The notes under the pieces were generated by a model. It did no database searches. It was not told the DNA's origin and worked only from the letters and a program-made list of their open reading frames with translations. Below, in pieces: positions 1 to 6,377 of a stretch of 35,903 bases of DNA. How positions within the stretch are numbered: position 1 is the stretch's first letter; every line of letters starts with the position of its first letter. The translations under genes were made by a program, and so were the position numbers. The stretch lies in the IMG/VR virus record IMGVR_UViG_3300042731_003330, positions 1 through 35,903 of that record; one strand, 5' to 3'. This DNA is from a virus.

Positions 1-66
1 AAACTTCTCACAGAATACATTGGAAAGTTTGTTAGAGATAAACTGGAACTCTATGGAACCGAATAA
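1..66 (+). CDS. C-terminal end of an unidentified upstream gene (partial)
   Basis: The first reading frame is open from base 1 to a TAA at 64-66 and encodes 21 residues ending in a charged segment (KFVRDKLELYGTE). It would overlap the likely gp33 start (ATG at 53) by 14 bases, which fits the tight overlaps of the following genes. Too little is present to name it. It could be a chance open frame, because the frame used by gp33 is also open to the window edge. Confidence 0.4.
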   Translation, partial: KLLTEYIGKFVRDKLELYGTE

Positions 67-313
67 AGAACTAGAAAGTGCAATAGAAAGTAAATTTTTA
101 TCGCCTGCAAAATTTGCGATCGAGATTGAAAAAATTGTCGCGCAAGAAAAAATTAATTATATTGATGCGATCATACACTATTGCGAAGTGAATGAACTTG
201 AGGTAGACTCTATTACGAAACTCGTTTCGAAACCTCTAAAAGAAAAGTTGAAATGGGATGCAACCCGTCTCAACTTTATGAAAAAAACATCTAGGGCAAA
301 ACTACCTATATGA
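53..313 (+). CDS. gp33: gp33-like late promoter transcription accessory protein
   Basis: In T4, gp33 bridges RNA polymerase and the sliding clamp so that the gp55-containing polymerase can be activated at late promoters. This small protein (86 residues from ATG 53) has the compact, charged helical character of the family. Its core (LSPAKFAIEIEKIVAQ, then KPLKEKLKWDATRLNF and a basic C-terminus) looks like cyanophage gp33, and gp59 follows directly as in T4. A TTG at base 20 and the open frame further upstream would allow a longer form. I prefer ATG 53 because GGAA lies just before it and the family core starts soon after. The stop overlaps the gp59 start (ATGA). T4 gp33 is 112 residues, so this is a short version. 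Confidence 0.75.
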   Translation: MEPNKELESAIESKFLSPAKFAIEIEKIVAQEKINYIDAIIHYCEVNELEVDSITKLVSKPLKEKLKWDATRLNFMKKTSRAKLPI

Positions 314-906
314 TCGTGACTCCCTTTGAAACCTATCAACATTATCTGTCACTAAAAAATCATTTCACAAATCCAAAATACGATTTCTTCAAATACGGAG
401 CGAAGACCCGTGCTAGTGTGACCTCTTTTAATAAGAGGAAAGACAAATACTGGTTCGAGAAAACTTCGCGTAAGTATTCCGACAAAGAAGTCGTAAATTT
501 TCTTGTATCAAATTTCGTATCCGCAAGTAACCCTCAAAACCTATGGATTGGAGAAATTATCAATTCTGGCGAAAGAACCTACGCAGAGTGGATGAAACGC
601 CAACAGAGTTTGACCTACTTGTTCAAAGAACAAAGCAGCGAATTGTTCTCGGAGAACGAATTAGAGAGTCTGTTCAAATGTTCCAAAGGACATCCAATAA
701 TCCTGAGAAAGTTTCTAAGCGGGAGTATATCTCTAGAAACCTTCGTAATCTACGACAAAATCTTCCATTTTTCAAAAAACTTCGATAAGAAGTTAGATGA
801 TCCAGTGTGGGAAACCGTCAGTTTAAAGTTGAAGAAGTACAGCCCCTTCATAAATATTGATGTATTCCAATTTAAAAAAGTTTTGCGGTCAATAGTCAAT
901 GAGTGA
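310..906 (+). CDS. gp59: gp59-like loader of the gp41 replicative helicase
   Basis: gp59 loads the replicative helicase gp41 onto gp32-coated single-stranded DNA at forks and recombination intermediates. The 198-residue product is close to the 217 of T4 gp59, is basic, and opens with the typical MIVTPFETYQHYLSLKNHF segment followed by a KYDFFKYG motif. It lies between gp33 and gp32, the T4 order. The start ATG shares bases with the gp33 stop, indicating translational coupling, and the 3' end overlaps the next gene by 8 bases. Identification rests on motif recognition plus conserved gene order. Confidence 0.85.
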   Translation: MIVTPFETYQHYLSLKNHFTNPKYDFFKYGAKTRASVTSFNKRKDKYWFEKTSRKYSDKEVVNFLVSNFVSASNPQNLWIGEIINSGERTYAEWMKRQQSLTYLFKEQSSELFSENELESLFKCSKGHPIILRKFLSGSISLETFVIYDKIFHFSKNFDKKLDDPVWETVSLKLKKYSPFINIDVFQFKKVLRSIVNE

Positions 907-1231
907 TTTTTTTAATTCTGATATTATTCAAGAGGAACTGGGAGAAATTAATAGACTCCAAGAAGAAATTTATGGAAGTCTTCTCTCTTTTAGTGCGATG
1001 GACCGCAAAACAAAAATGGAACACGTTGAAATGTTACAAATCTTGCTGGACAAGCAGCGAGTGATGTATACTAGACTCTCTCTTTCGGACGATCCACACG
1101 CGATTGAGATGAAAGAGAATCTACGCAAATCGGTTGCTCTGATGGGATTCCCACCAGAAACTGATATGTTGGTCTTATTCGACAGTATGAATAAAACCAT
1201 CGAGTCTCTCAAAGAATACATTGACGACTGA
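899..1231 (+). CDS. DUF1825-like small helical protein
   Basis: The 110-residue product resembles the cyanobacterial family DUF1825, whose members start with a FFDS(E/D)IVQEE-like motif. Here residues 4-13 read FFNSDIIQEE, followed by an acidic, all-helical body with a DRKTK segment, QRVMYTRLSLSDD and a C-terminal helix (SMNKTIESLKEYI). Function of the family is unknown to me. The gene overlaps gp59 by 8 bases and precedes the gp32 promoter, whose -35 box lies in its last codons. Its place inside the replication block suggests a replication-linked role, but that is inference. It may have come from a cyanobacterial host. Confidence 0.65.
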   Translation: MSDFFNSDIIQEELGEINRLQEEIYGSLLSFSAMDRKTKMEHVEMLQILLDKQRVMYTRLSLSDDPHAIEMKENLRKSVALMGFPPETDMLVLFDSMNKTIESLKEYIDD

Positions 1232-1249
1232 CTCGACTTTTGCTATACT
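1221..1249 (+). promoter_or_regulatory. Host-type sigma70 promoter for gp32
   Basis: A -35 box TTGACG (1221-1226), a spacer of exactly 17 bases and a -10 box TATACT (1244-1249) stand 45 bases before the gp32 start codon. The -35 box lies within the final codons of the preceding gene. It matches bacterial housekeeping promoters rather than the TATAAATA late type, so gp32 can be expressed early or throughout infection. Confidence 0.8.
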
Positions 1250-1293
1250 ATCCGAGTAATCCACCAAATCCAAACTAATCCGAGGAAATCCAA

Positions 1294-2250
1294 ATGTCTT
1301 TTGCTGATCTTAAGAAGCAATCTAAATTGGGCTCTCTGACCCAAAAACTGGTCAAAGAAGTTGAAAAAATGAATACTACTGGCGGTTCTGGTGATGAACG
1401 CCAATGGAAACTAGAAGTAGATAAAAGCGGCAATGGTTATGCCGTCATCCGTTTCCTTCCTGCACCAAACGGAGAAGATCTCCCGTTTGTGAAACTGTAC
1501 TCCCACGCCTTCCAAGGTCCTGGTGGTTGGTACATCGAAAACTCTCTGACCACTCTGGGACAAAAAGATCCCGTGTCTGAGTACAACACGATGCTGTGGA
1601 ATAACGGCACCGATGCTGGTAAAGAGCAAGCACGTAAGCAAAAGCGTAAACTGACTTATGTTGCTAACGTTTACATCGTCAAAGATCCTGCTAATCCTTC
1701 CAACGAAGGTAAGGTGATGTTGTATAAGTTCGGCAAGAAAATCTTTGATAAGATTACTGCCGCAATGCAACCTGAGTTCGAGGACGAAGAAGCAATTGAT
1801 CCCTTCGATTTCTGGCAGGGTGCTAACTTTAAACTGAAGGCAAAGAACGTTGCTGGTTATCGTAACTATGACTCTTCGGAGTTTGCACGTCCTTCCGCAC
1901 TCCTTGATGATGACGATGCAATGGAAGCAATCTGGAAGAAAGAGTATTCTCTTGCAGAACTGGTAGCACCTGACCAATTCAAAGATTATGATGCTCTGAA
2001 GAAGCGTCTGGATTATGTTCTGGGTATCAAAGGTACTCCTAAGTTCCAAGATCAAGAGTCTATCGAAGAGGAAGAGGAGTTCCGCGCACAGAACCGTGGG
2101 GAAGTTAAGTCCATGCCTCAGTCAATGAAGAATGAACTTGACTCTTTGAGTGAAGGTCGCGACTTCAATTCTCCCGATATCAGTTTGAGTAATTCTTCTG
2201 ATGAGGATGATGATACTCTCTCTTACTTCGCTCGTCTTGCCGAAGAATGA
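1294..2250 (+). CDS. gp32: gp32 single-stranded DNA-binding protein
   Basis: gp32 coats single-stranded DNA in replication, recombination and repair. The 318-residue product aligns well with T4 gp32 (301 residues): a basic N-terminal region with a KQSKLGSLTQKL segment, WYIEN near residue 80, then VYIVKDPANPSNEGKV, YKFGKKIFDKI and FWQGANFKLKAKNVAG in the core, and a very acidic C-terminal tail (SDEDDDTLSYFARL). T4 gp32 binds zinc through one His and three Cys. Here the His (YSHAF) is kept but the protein has no cysteine at all, so the T4 zinc site is absent. Codons are richer in CTG, CTC, CGT and GGT than in the downstream fibre genes, as expected for strong expression. A host-type promoter lies directly upstream. 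Confidence 0.95.
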   Translation: MSFADLKKQSKLGSLTQKLVKEVEKMNTTGGSGDERQWKLEVDKSGNGYAVIRFLPAPNGEDLPFVKLYSHAFQGPGGWYIENSLTTLGQKDPVSEYNTMLWNNGTDAGKEQARKQKRKLTYVANVYIVKDPANPSNEGKVMLYKFGKKIFDKITAAMQPEFEDEEAIDPFDFWQGANFKLKAKNVAGYRNYDSSEFARPSALLDDDDAMEAIWKKEYSLAELVAPDQFKDYDALKKRLDYVLGIKGTPKFQDQESIEEEEEFRAQNRGEVKSMPQSMKNELDSLSEGRDFNSPDISLSNSSDEDDDTLSYFARLAEE

Positions 2251-2336
2251 AGCGTAAAAAGTTTCAGTGGTCGTATGAGAGGGTCTGCCTGACCCTCTTG
2301 GTTGCAGCAACTTATTACATGTTAATTTTTAAATAA
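2247..2336 (+). CDS. Putative 29-residue membrane micro-protein
   Basis: An ATG overlapping the gp32 stop (ATGA) opens a 29-codon frame. The product begins with a basic stretch (MKRKKFQW) followed by a hydrophobic segment (VCLTLLVAATYYMLIF) long enough to span a membrane. Its TAA overlaps the start of the next small ORF by one base. The ATGA overlap, the basic-then-hydrophobic layout and the chain of overlaps suggest a real gene. Against it, the frame contains a strong hairpin that may be the gp32 terminator, and so short an ORF can arise by chance. Function unknown. Confidence 0.45.
   Translation: MKRKKFQWSYERVCLTLLVAATYYMLIFK
2278..2298 (+). terminator. Hairpin after gp32, possible terminator or mRNA stabiliser
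   Basis: AGAGGGTC (2278-2285) pairs perfectly with GACCCTCT (2291-2298) around a five-base loop, about 28 bases after the gp32 stop. The following sequence (TTGGTTGC) is only moderately T-rich, so it may attenuate transcription or protect the 3' end rather than fully terminate. T4 also has a terminator after gene 32. It lies inside the 29-codon ORF. Confidence 0.5.
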
Positions 2337-2494
2337 TGGACTCAGCAGTAGAAGCATGGAACACAATGGGGTGGTTTGAGGGTTTCCTCTTCACTCTATG
2401 GATTGTCGGACTCTATGTCGGAAAACTTAAGATTGATCAGAGGTTTGCTCGTCGAACCGTGTATCGTGTTAAATTAGAACAAAGTGAAAAGTGA
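2336..2494 (+). CDS. Putative 52-residue single-span membrane protein
   Basis: This ORF starts at an ATG overlapping the TAA of the previous micro-ORF and encodes 52 residues. Residues 13-30 (GWFEGFLFTLWIVGLYVG) form a hydrophobic stretch compatible with one membrane span, followed by a basic tail (QRFARRTVYRVK). By the positive-inside rule the C-terminus would be cytoplasmic. Its end overlaps the GTG start of the Mom-like gene by 11 bases, suggesting coupled translation. I do not recognise a family. Confidence 0.55.
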   Translation: MDSAVEAWNTMGWFEGFLFTLWIVGLYVGKLKIDQRFARRTVYRVKLEQSEK

Positions 2495-3071
2495 TTACAC
2501 AATAGAACGTGTAACCAAATCAGAAGCCGCGGAGTTACTTCTGCGGTTTCATTATTTGAAGGACATTTCAAAAACCTTTAAATCTGGTTATAATTACGGT
2601 TTATATAAAAATAACGACTTCTGTCCACTGAATATTGGTGGTATTCAAGGAGTCTGTATCTTTACTGGACTTCCTGTTCCAGAAATTGCTAAAGGTGCTT
2701 TTGGATTAGAACGTCATGAACAGCAAGGACTTTTTGAACTATCCAGACTCTGCATCCACCCGTCTACACAGCAGAGCGAGTATAATATCACTTCTTGGTT
2801 CGTGTCTAAAGCGATTAGACGACTTAGAAAAGAAACCAATGTTAGGGGGATTATCTCATACGCTGATAGTGACCATCATACTGGTACAATTTATCGTGCT
2901 TGTAACTTTCGGTATTGCGGTCTATCAGAACCAAAGAAAGATTTCTACTTTGCAGATGGAACTAAACACTCTAGAGGAAGTGTTAAGGGATCAGAAGGTG
3001 AATGGAAAGAAAGATCTCGTAAACACAGATACGTTATGATCTTTGATAAGAGTCTAGAACTCTTATGGTAA
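2484..3071 (+). CDS. Mom-like DNA adenine modification protein (GNAT-fold family)
   Basis: The 195-residue product resembles the phage Mu Mom family, which adds a carbamoylmethyl group to adenines and protects phage DNA from restriction. Visible family features are an early HYLK motif (residues 23-26), ELSRLCIHPS in the middle, then SWFVSKAIRRLR, SYADSDHHTGTIYRACNF and a YCGLS segment, with a basic C-terminus (RSRKHRYVMIF). Mom proteins are related to GNAT acetyltransferases. The GTG start at 2484 is the only start in this frame near the family N-terminus and overlaps the preceding small ORF. The 3' end overlaps gp53, on the other strand, by 9 bases. Adenine modification of this phage is inferred, not shown. 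Confidence 0.65.
   Translation: MKSDYTIERVTKSEAAELLLRFHYLKDISKTFKSGYNYGLYKNNDFCPLNIGGIQGVCIFTGLPVPEIAKGAFGLERHEQQGLFELSRLCIHPSTQQSEYNITSWFVSKAIRRLRKETNVRGIISYADSDHHTGTIYRACNFRYCGLSEPKKDFYFADGTKHSRGSVKGSEGEWKERSRKHRYVMIFDKSLELLW
3046..3066. terminator. Hairpin at the convergent gene ends, possible weak terminator
   Basis: ATAAGAG (3046-3052) pairs perfectly with CTCTTAT (3060-3066) over a seven-base loop where the Mom-like gene and gp53 meet tail to tail. A T-run follows at 3075-3080, about 8 bases too far for a classical terminator. A second copy of ATAAGAG at 3097-3103 could pair with the same CTCTTAT. Confidence 0.35.
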
Positions 3072-3710
3072 TGTATTTTTTGTATTTTCTGTTTCGATAA
3101 GAGAATTATTTACATACTGAGAAGACCTGTCGTAAACCATAATATTTCTGAAGTCATTCAAGAACTGCTGTAAATAATCTGATCTCAAAACATTTATTGT
3201 TCTTTTTTCGTTATTCTTAACAACTTCATATTCGTAATTTGATATACCAACTACAGGATTTAAAGTTGCTGTTGGATCTGCTGGATTTGGAATTGTAAAG
3301 TTACTATCAACCACTTTTCCTGCAGGTAAAATAATTCTTCCTCTAGAATCTTTTACTTCGGTTGTCTCATAATGACGAATTGCATTTAGATCATCGCCAT
3401 ATTTGTCTTCCGAATATCTGTAGACTTGATAATCAGACAATGGCCATTGATCTCTAACATTTGTGATACCAGCAGTGATTAAAACAACCCAATCTAGATT
3501 TGATTTCCCATAAAGTTCTTCTGCTACTGTCTCTGGTCTCGCACCATCTTCAATTATATACTTATTAAAAAGAGTAAAGACATTCTTCAAATCATCACGA
3601 AGTTTTACTCTACGAAATAGATTTTTTACACGAACATATTCATCTGAACCGTTTCTATGTGATAGAAAAGATTGATAGTTTAAATCTGGTAGTTCTCTAA
3701 AGTAACCCAT
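3063..3710 (-). CDS. gp53: gp53-like baseplate wedge protein
   Basis: gp53 completes the wedges and joins them into the hexagonal baseplate in T4. The 215-residue protein (T4: 196) opens with MGYFRELPDLNYQSFLSHR and contains the family stretch on filling of the baseplate core (DDLKNVFTLFNKYIIEDGARPE, then AEELYGKSNLDWVVLITAGI and QWPLSDYQVYRY). It is the last gene of a minus-strand operon. Its ATG overlaps the stop of gp48 by one base (TGATG), a coupling arrangement. Its end overlaps the convergent Mom-like gene. Confidence 0.85.
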   Translation of the reverse strand: MGYFRELPDLNYQSFLSHRNGSDEYVRVKNLFRRVKLRDDLKNVFTLFNKYIIEDGARPETVAEELYGKSNLDWVVLITAGITNVRDQWPLSDYQVYRYSEDKYGDDLNAIRHYETTEVKDSRGRIILPAGKVVDSNFTIPNPADPTATLNPVVGISNYEYEVVKNNEKRTINVLRSDYLQQFLNDFRNIMVYDRSSQYVNNSLIETENTKNTLP

Positions 3711-4687
3711 CAGTAACCTACACCTCTTTGAGATTCTTTATTAGAATAATCTTCTGCATAAATTGGATTTAGTTCTTGGAATGAAAGTTGCATTTTCATA
3801 TGTACTGGTGTTGTATCACTATACGTTGCATAAGTTCCAGAACCAGTATAGTTAACGGACATATTAACCAAAGCCATGGGTTTAAATGTATTTAAGAACT
3901 CATGCTTTTGATTACCAGTTTTATATGTTAACTGAAAAACATTTGGTGAACCAAGAAATAAACCGTCTGAAGATTTACTAGCATTTGGTGCCATATTTAT
4001 TTTAAATTCTCTAATTATTTGTTTTATAACTTTTGCTTCATCAGCATCTCTTGGAGTAAAATCAAAATCAAAATTAAATGATCTCAATTTTACACCATTA
4101 AATAAAAGTTCAGTATTTGGATTTAGAATTTGCCCACTGGATCTTGCTAAAAGACCATTTAATGATGTATTAGCACCTAATATGTTTATTGCTTTAGATG
4201 TAAAAAACTGATTAGCTAAAGTTCTTAAAGTGTCAGTTTCTCCAGCACCTTTAAGGTCACCTATAATATTACCAATTTTACCTGGAATTTCTTGTGCTCT
4301 TGATCCAATTAAGTCACTAACTTGACCAGCACCATAAGCAGCAATACTATTTAAACTGTCTTCTCCCCATCCGACAGCATTTGTATCTTGAATATTTTGT
4401 GGAATTGGTAAGAATATGGTTTGTTTTGGTACAGTAGTTCTTAAATTTTTTGAAGCTGTATTTTGTACAAATAGACGATTTTTGAGTTGGTTAACATTTT
4501 CAGGTATATCTAATCCAGTTGCTTTATATTGTTTAATATCAATCTGCAAGTAGTCAGTATCTTTCTCCATCTGCTTAAGAGGATATCTTAATCCTCTATC
4601 AGATTTCTCTTGATTTTTCTTACTATTAGGGCGCTGTGGAGTATTAGTTCCAGGCGGCACTACTTGTAGTCTTATTGGATCAGGCAT
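3710..4687 (-). CDS. gp48: gp48-like baseplate tail tube cap protein
   Basis: gp48 caps the baseplate and, with gp54, starts polymerisation of the tail tube. The 325-residue protein (T4: 364) has a proline- and lysine-rich N-terminus, a TIFLPIPQNIQDTNAVGWGE motif near residues 90-110 and a C-terminal tube-like beta region (LRSFNFDFDFTPRDADE, then VFQLTYKTG and a PVHMKMQLSFQEL end) of the kind shared by T4 tube and tube-cap proteins. Its neighbours gp53 and gp4 on the same strand support the call. It follows the 134-residue gene by 8 bases. Confidence 0.8.
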   Translation of the reverse strand: MPDPIRLQVVPPGTNTPQRPNSKKNQEKSDRGLRYPLKQMEKDTDYLQIDIKQYKATGLDIPENVNQLKNRLFVQNTASKNLRTTVPKQTIFLPIPQNIQDTNAVGWGEDSLNSIAAYGAGQVSDLIGSRAQEIPGKIGNIIGDLKGAGETDTLRTLANQFFTSKAINILGANTSLNGLLARSSGQILNPNTELLFNGVKLRSFNFDFDFTPRDADEAKVIKQIIREFKINMAPNASKSSDGLFLGSPNVFQLTYKTGNQKHEFLNTFKPMALVNMSVNYTGSGTYATYSDTTPVHMKMQLSFQELNPIYAEDYSNKESQRGVGY

Positions 4688-4695
4688 CGCCTTTT

Positions 4696-5100
4696 TTAAC
4701 TATTTAGACGTATATTTTGAAAAGGTATCATTTGTAGGTCTTTTAGTTCAGATCTTGTGACTTCATAGATACCGCCAGCAATTTCATTCCATGTATATTG
4801 TCTAACACTACCATCCCAATGAAAGTTTATTCCACGAAATCCCCATTGAAATACATCAGTTACGGCAACTAATGGATGTTGATCATAACTAATGTTTGGA
4901 GTTTTTGCATTGTAGATAAAGATATAAAATTTACCAGATTCTGGAACTTTTGTTCCTTCTTCTAGTGCATCAATTAATTCAAGCATGATATCATCCGGAT
5001 GATCATATTTACCAACTTTATCGGAGATATGACGAATCCGATTTATATTATAATCAGTATCAGTTCTTCCTCTTCTTTGCTTTAGAGTTTTTCTTGGCAT
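4696..5100 (-). CDS. Conserved-looking structural protein of unknown function between gp4 and gp48
   Basis: A 134-residue protein with a basic N-terminus (MPRKTLKQRRGR) and a beta-rich, aromatic body: KFYIFIYNAKTP, a HPLVAVTDVFQWGFRGINF stretch and QYTWNEIAGGIYEV. No signal peptide or membrane span is visible. Its position inside the gp4-gp48-gp53 operon points to a role in head-tail or baseplate assembly. I recall similar proteins in other T4-like marine phages but cannot assign a function. The start ATG lies 1 base after the gp4 stop. Confidence 0.75.
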   Translation of the reverse strand: MPRKTLKQRRGRTDTDYNINRIRHISDKVGKYDHPDDIMLELIDALEEGTKVPESGKFYIFIYNAKTPNISYDQHPLVAVTDVFQWGFRGINFHWDGSVRQYTWNEIAGGIYEVTRSELKDLQMIPFQNIRLNS

Positions 5101-5101
5101 T

Positions 5102-5536
5102 TTAGATACCTAGTTCGTCCTCTGTTAAAACTTTAAACTCCCATTGACGATCTGCACAAAATTCTTTCGCTGCTTCCCATTTTGCTTGGTTCTTAACATA
5201 TTCACGTACTTCATAAATGTAACCTCTGGTCTTTTTCTTTTGAACTTTTGGTTCAATACATTGTTTTTTAGGTTTGATTTCAATGATGTATTTTTTTATC
5301 TGACCAGTTGACTCGCGAACCTTAATATAAAAATCTGGAAAGTAACGATGAATTTTATTATCTATTGGTGAACGATATGGAAGAGCAATTTCTTCACTAC
5401 CCCACTCAAGAATATTTTCATTCAAATCACAGTATCTCATAAATTTTCTTTCCCAAAGAGATCTGTAAATGATGTTATTAGAATTACCTCTGTATTTTCT
5501 TGGGAAAGATGGTTGGTATTTTCCTTTATATGACAT
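5102..5536 (-). CDS. gp4: gp4-like head completion protein (nuclease-fold)
   Basis: T4 gp4 (also called gp50/65) finishes DNA-filled heads before tail joining. The 144-residue product (T4: 150) carries the expected layout: a short basic N-terminus (YKGKYQPSFPRKYRGN), the RSLWERKFMRYCD helix, ILEWGSEEIALPYRSPID, RYFPDFYIKV and YIIEIKPKKQ. The E...PDF...EIKPK arrangement is that of a TnsA/restriction-type nuclease fold, with candidate acid and lysine residues at D (in PDF), E and K (in EIKPK). It is the first gene of the minus-strand operon, and a late-promoter-like box lies 34 bases upstream. Confidence 0.85.
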   Translation of the reverse strand: MSYKGKYQPSFPRKYRGNSNNIIYRSLWERKFMRYCDLNENILEWGSEEIALPYRSPIDNKIHRYFPDFYIKVRESTGQIKKYIIEIKPKKQCIEPKVQKKKTRGYIYEVREYVKNQAKWEAAKEFCADRQWEFKVLTEDELGI

Positions 5537-5543
5537 CTAAATA
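5536..5543 (+). promoter_or_regulatory. Late-promoter-like box TCTAAATA for the rightward tail operon
   Basis: TCTAAATA resembles the T4-type late -10 element TATAAATA with changes in the first two bases. It lies 34 bases before the GTG start of the gp54-like gene, at the expected distance, and touches the gp4 start codon. A matching box on the other strand lies at 5570-5577. Confidence 0.5.
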
Positions 5544-5569
5544 ACTAATAATATAAGACTCGTATAAGG

Positions 5570-5577
5570 TATTTAGA
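5570..5577 (-). promoter_or_regulatory. Late-promoter-like box TCTAAATA for the leftward gp4-gp53 operon
   Basis: Read on the minus strand these bases are TCTAAATA, identical to the box at 5536-5543 on the plus strand. It stands 33 bases upstream of the gp4 start codon and directly abuts the gp54-like start codon. The two boxes make a symmetrical divergent promoter region. Confidence 0.5.
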
Positions 5578-6336
5578 GTGCCGAGATCTAAGAAGATATC
5601 AGAGTTCAAACCTCTGTTCACTAATTTAGCGCAAACATCACACTATCAAGTTTCTTTTGGTGGTCTCTCTAATGATTTAGTTTCCTATTTGAATAGGAGA
5701 GGAATTACTAGAAGATTTATTGCAGAAGATGCTGGATTACTTTGCTCTTCTGCATTTATTCCTGGAAGTGGACTAGCAACTGCTGATGTTGAGGGCAACT
5801 TCATGGGCGTGATGGAAAAGTTTGCCCACACTAGAATTTTTACTCAAATTGATTTAGAATTTTATGTTGATAGTGATTACAGGATGCTAAAGTTCTTAGA
5901 GCATTGGATGGAATTTGTTAGTAGTGGATCTGGAGCAAATCAAAATCAAGATGGATATTACTATAGAATGAGGTATCCATATGCAGATAAAAATGGATCA
6001 AACGGTGGTTACAAGTGTGATAAAACAAAGATAGTAAAATTTGAACGAGATTATAACAGAGAAATTGAATATACTTTCAGAGGAATGTTTCCGATTAATT
6101 TATCTTCAACACCGGTAAATTATGAAGCTTCTAGAATCATGAAAGTTAGTGCATCATTTAACTTTGAGCGTTATATTACTGGAAAAGAAACAAGTATTGC
6201 AGAGAAACAAGGTGTAAACAACAATAAGGAGAATAATAAACCTAGAGAACTGAATCTTTCTGCGATTGAGCAGTATAGTCAAGTATTAAGTGATGAAGAA
6301 AGATTGAAACAACTAGAAATTAATAGGGTCCTCTAA
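5578..6336 (+). CDS. gp54: gp54-like baseplate tail tube initiator
   Basis: gp54 sits on gp48 and nucleates the tail tube in T4. The 252-residue product (T4: 320) has the tube-protein character: an N-terminal beta strand (TSHYQVSFGGL), EDAGLLCSSAFIPGSGLATAD in the first hundred residues, RIFTQIDLEFYVDSDYRML in the middle, and VSASFNFERYIT as the closing strand, followed by a polar C-terminal extension. The start is a GTG at 5578 with AAGG about 8 bases upstream, and no ATG is available near it. The gene begins the long rightward tail operon. The homologous T4 tube protein gp19 shares this fold, but the neighbours favour gp54. Confidence 0.7.
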   Translation: MPRSKKISEFKPLFTNLAQTSHYQVSFGGLSNDLVSYLNRRGITRRFIAEDAGLLCSSAFIPGSGLATADVEGNFMGVMEKFAHTRIFTQIDLEFYVDSDYRMLKFLEHWMEFVSSGSGANQNQDGYYYRMRYPYADKNGSNGGYKCDKTKIVKFERDYNREIEYTFRGMFPINLSSTPVNYEASRIMKVSASFNFERYITGKETSIAEKQGVNNNKENNKPRELNLSAIEQYSQVLSDEERLKQLEINRVL

Positions 6337-6340
6337 CCAT

Positions 6341-6348
6341 AATAAATA
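6341..6348 (+). promoter_or_regulatory. Late-promoter-like box AATAAATA before the gp26-like gene
   Basis: AATAAATA matches the T4 late -10 consensus TATAAATA at seven of eight positions. It lies 29 bases before the ATG at 6378, in the short gap after the gp54-like gene. Confidence 0.5.
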
Positions 6349-6377
6349 ACCATAACTGAATTTTTTCATGGGTCAGT

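Noticed and set aside
2716-3039. A 107-codon plus-strand frame inside the Mom-like gene
   Set aside because: It overlaps the Mom-like frame fully, which has family motifs along its whole length. The alternative product has no support of its own.
4701-4708. A minus-strand TCTAAATA box before gp48
   Set aside because: It lies only 13 bases from the gp48 start and within the last codons of the preceding gene, so a transcript would have almost no leader. gp48 is more simply read from the promoter upstream of gp4.
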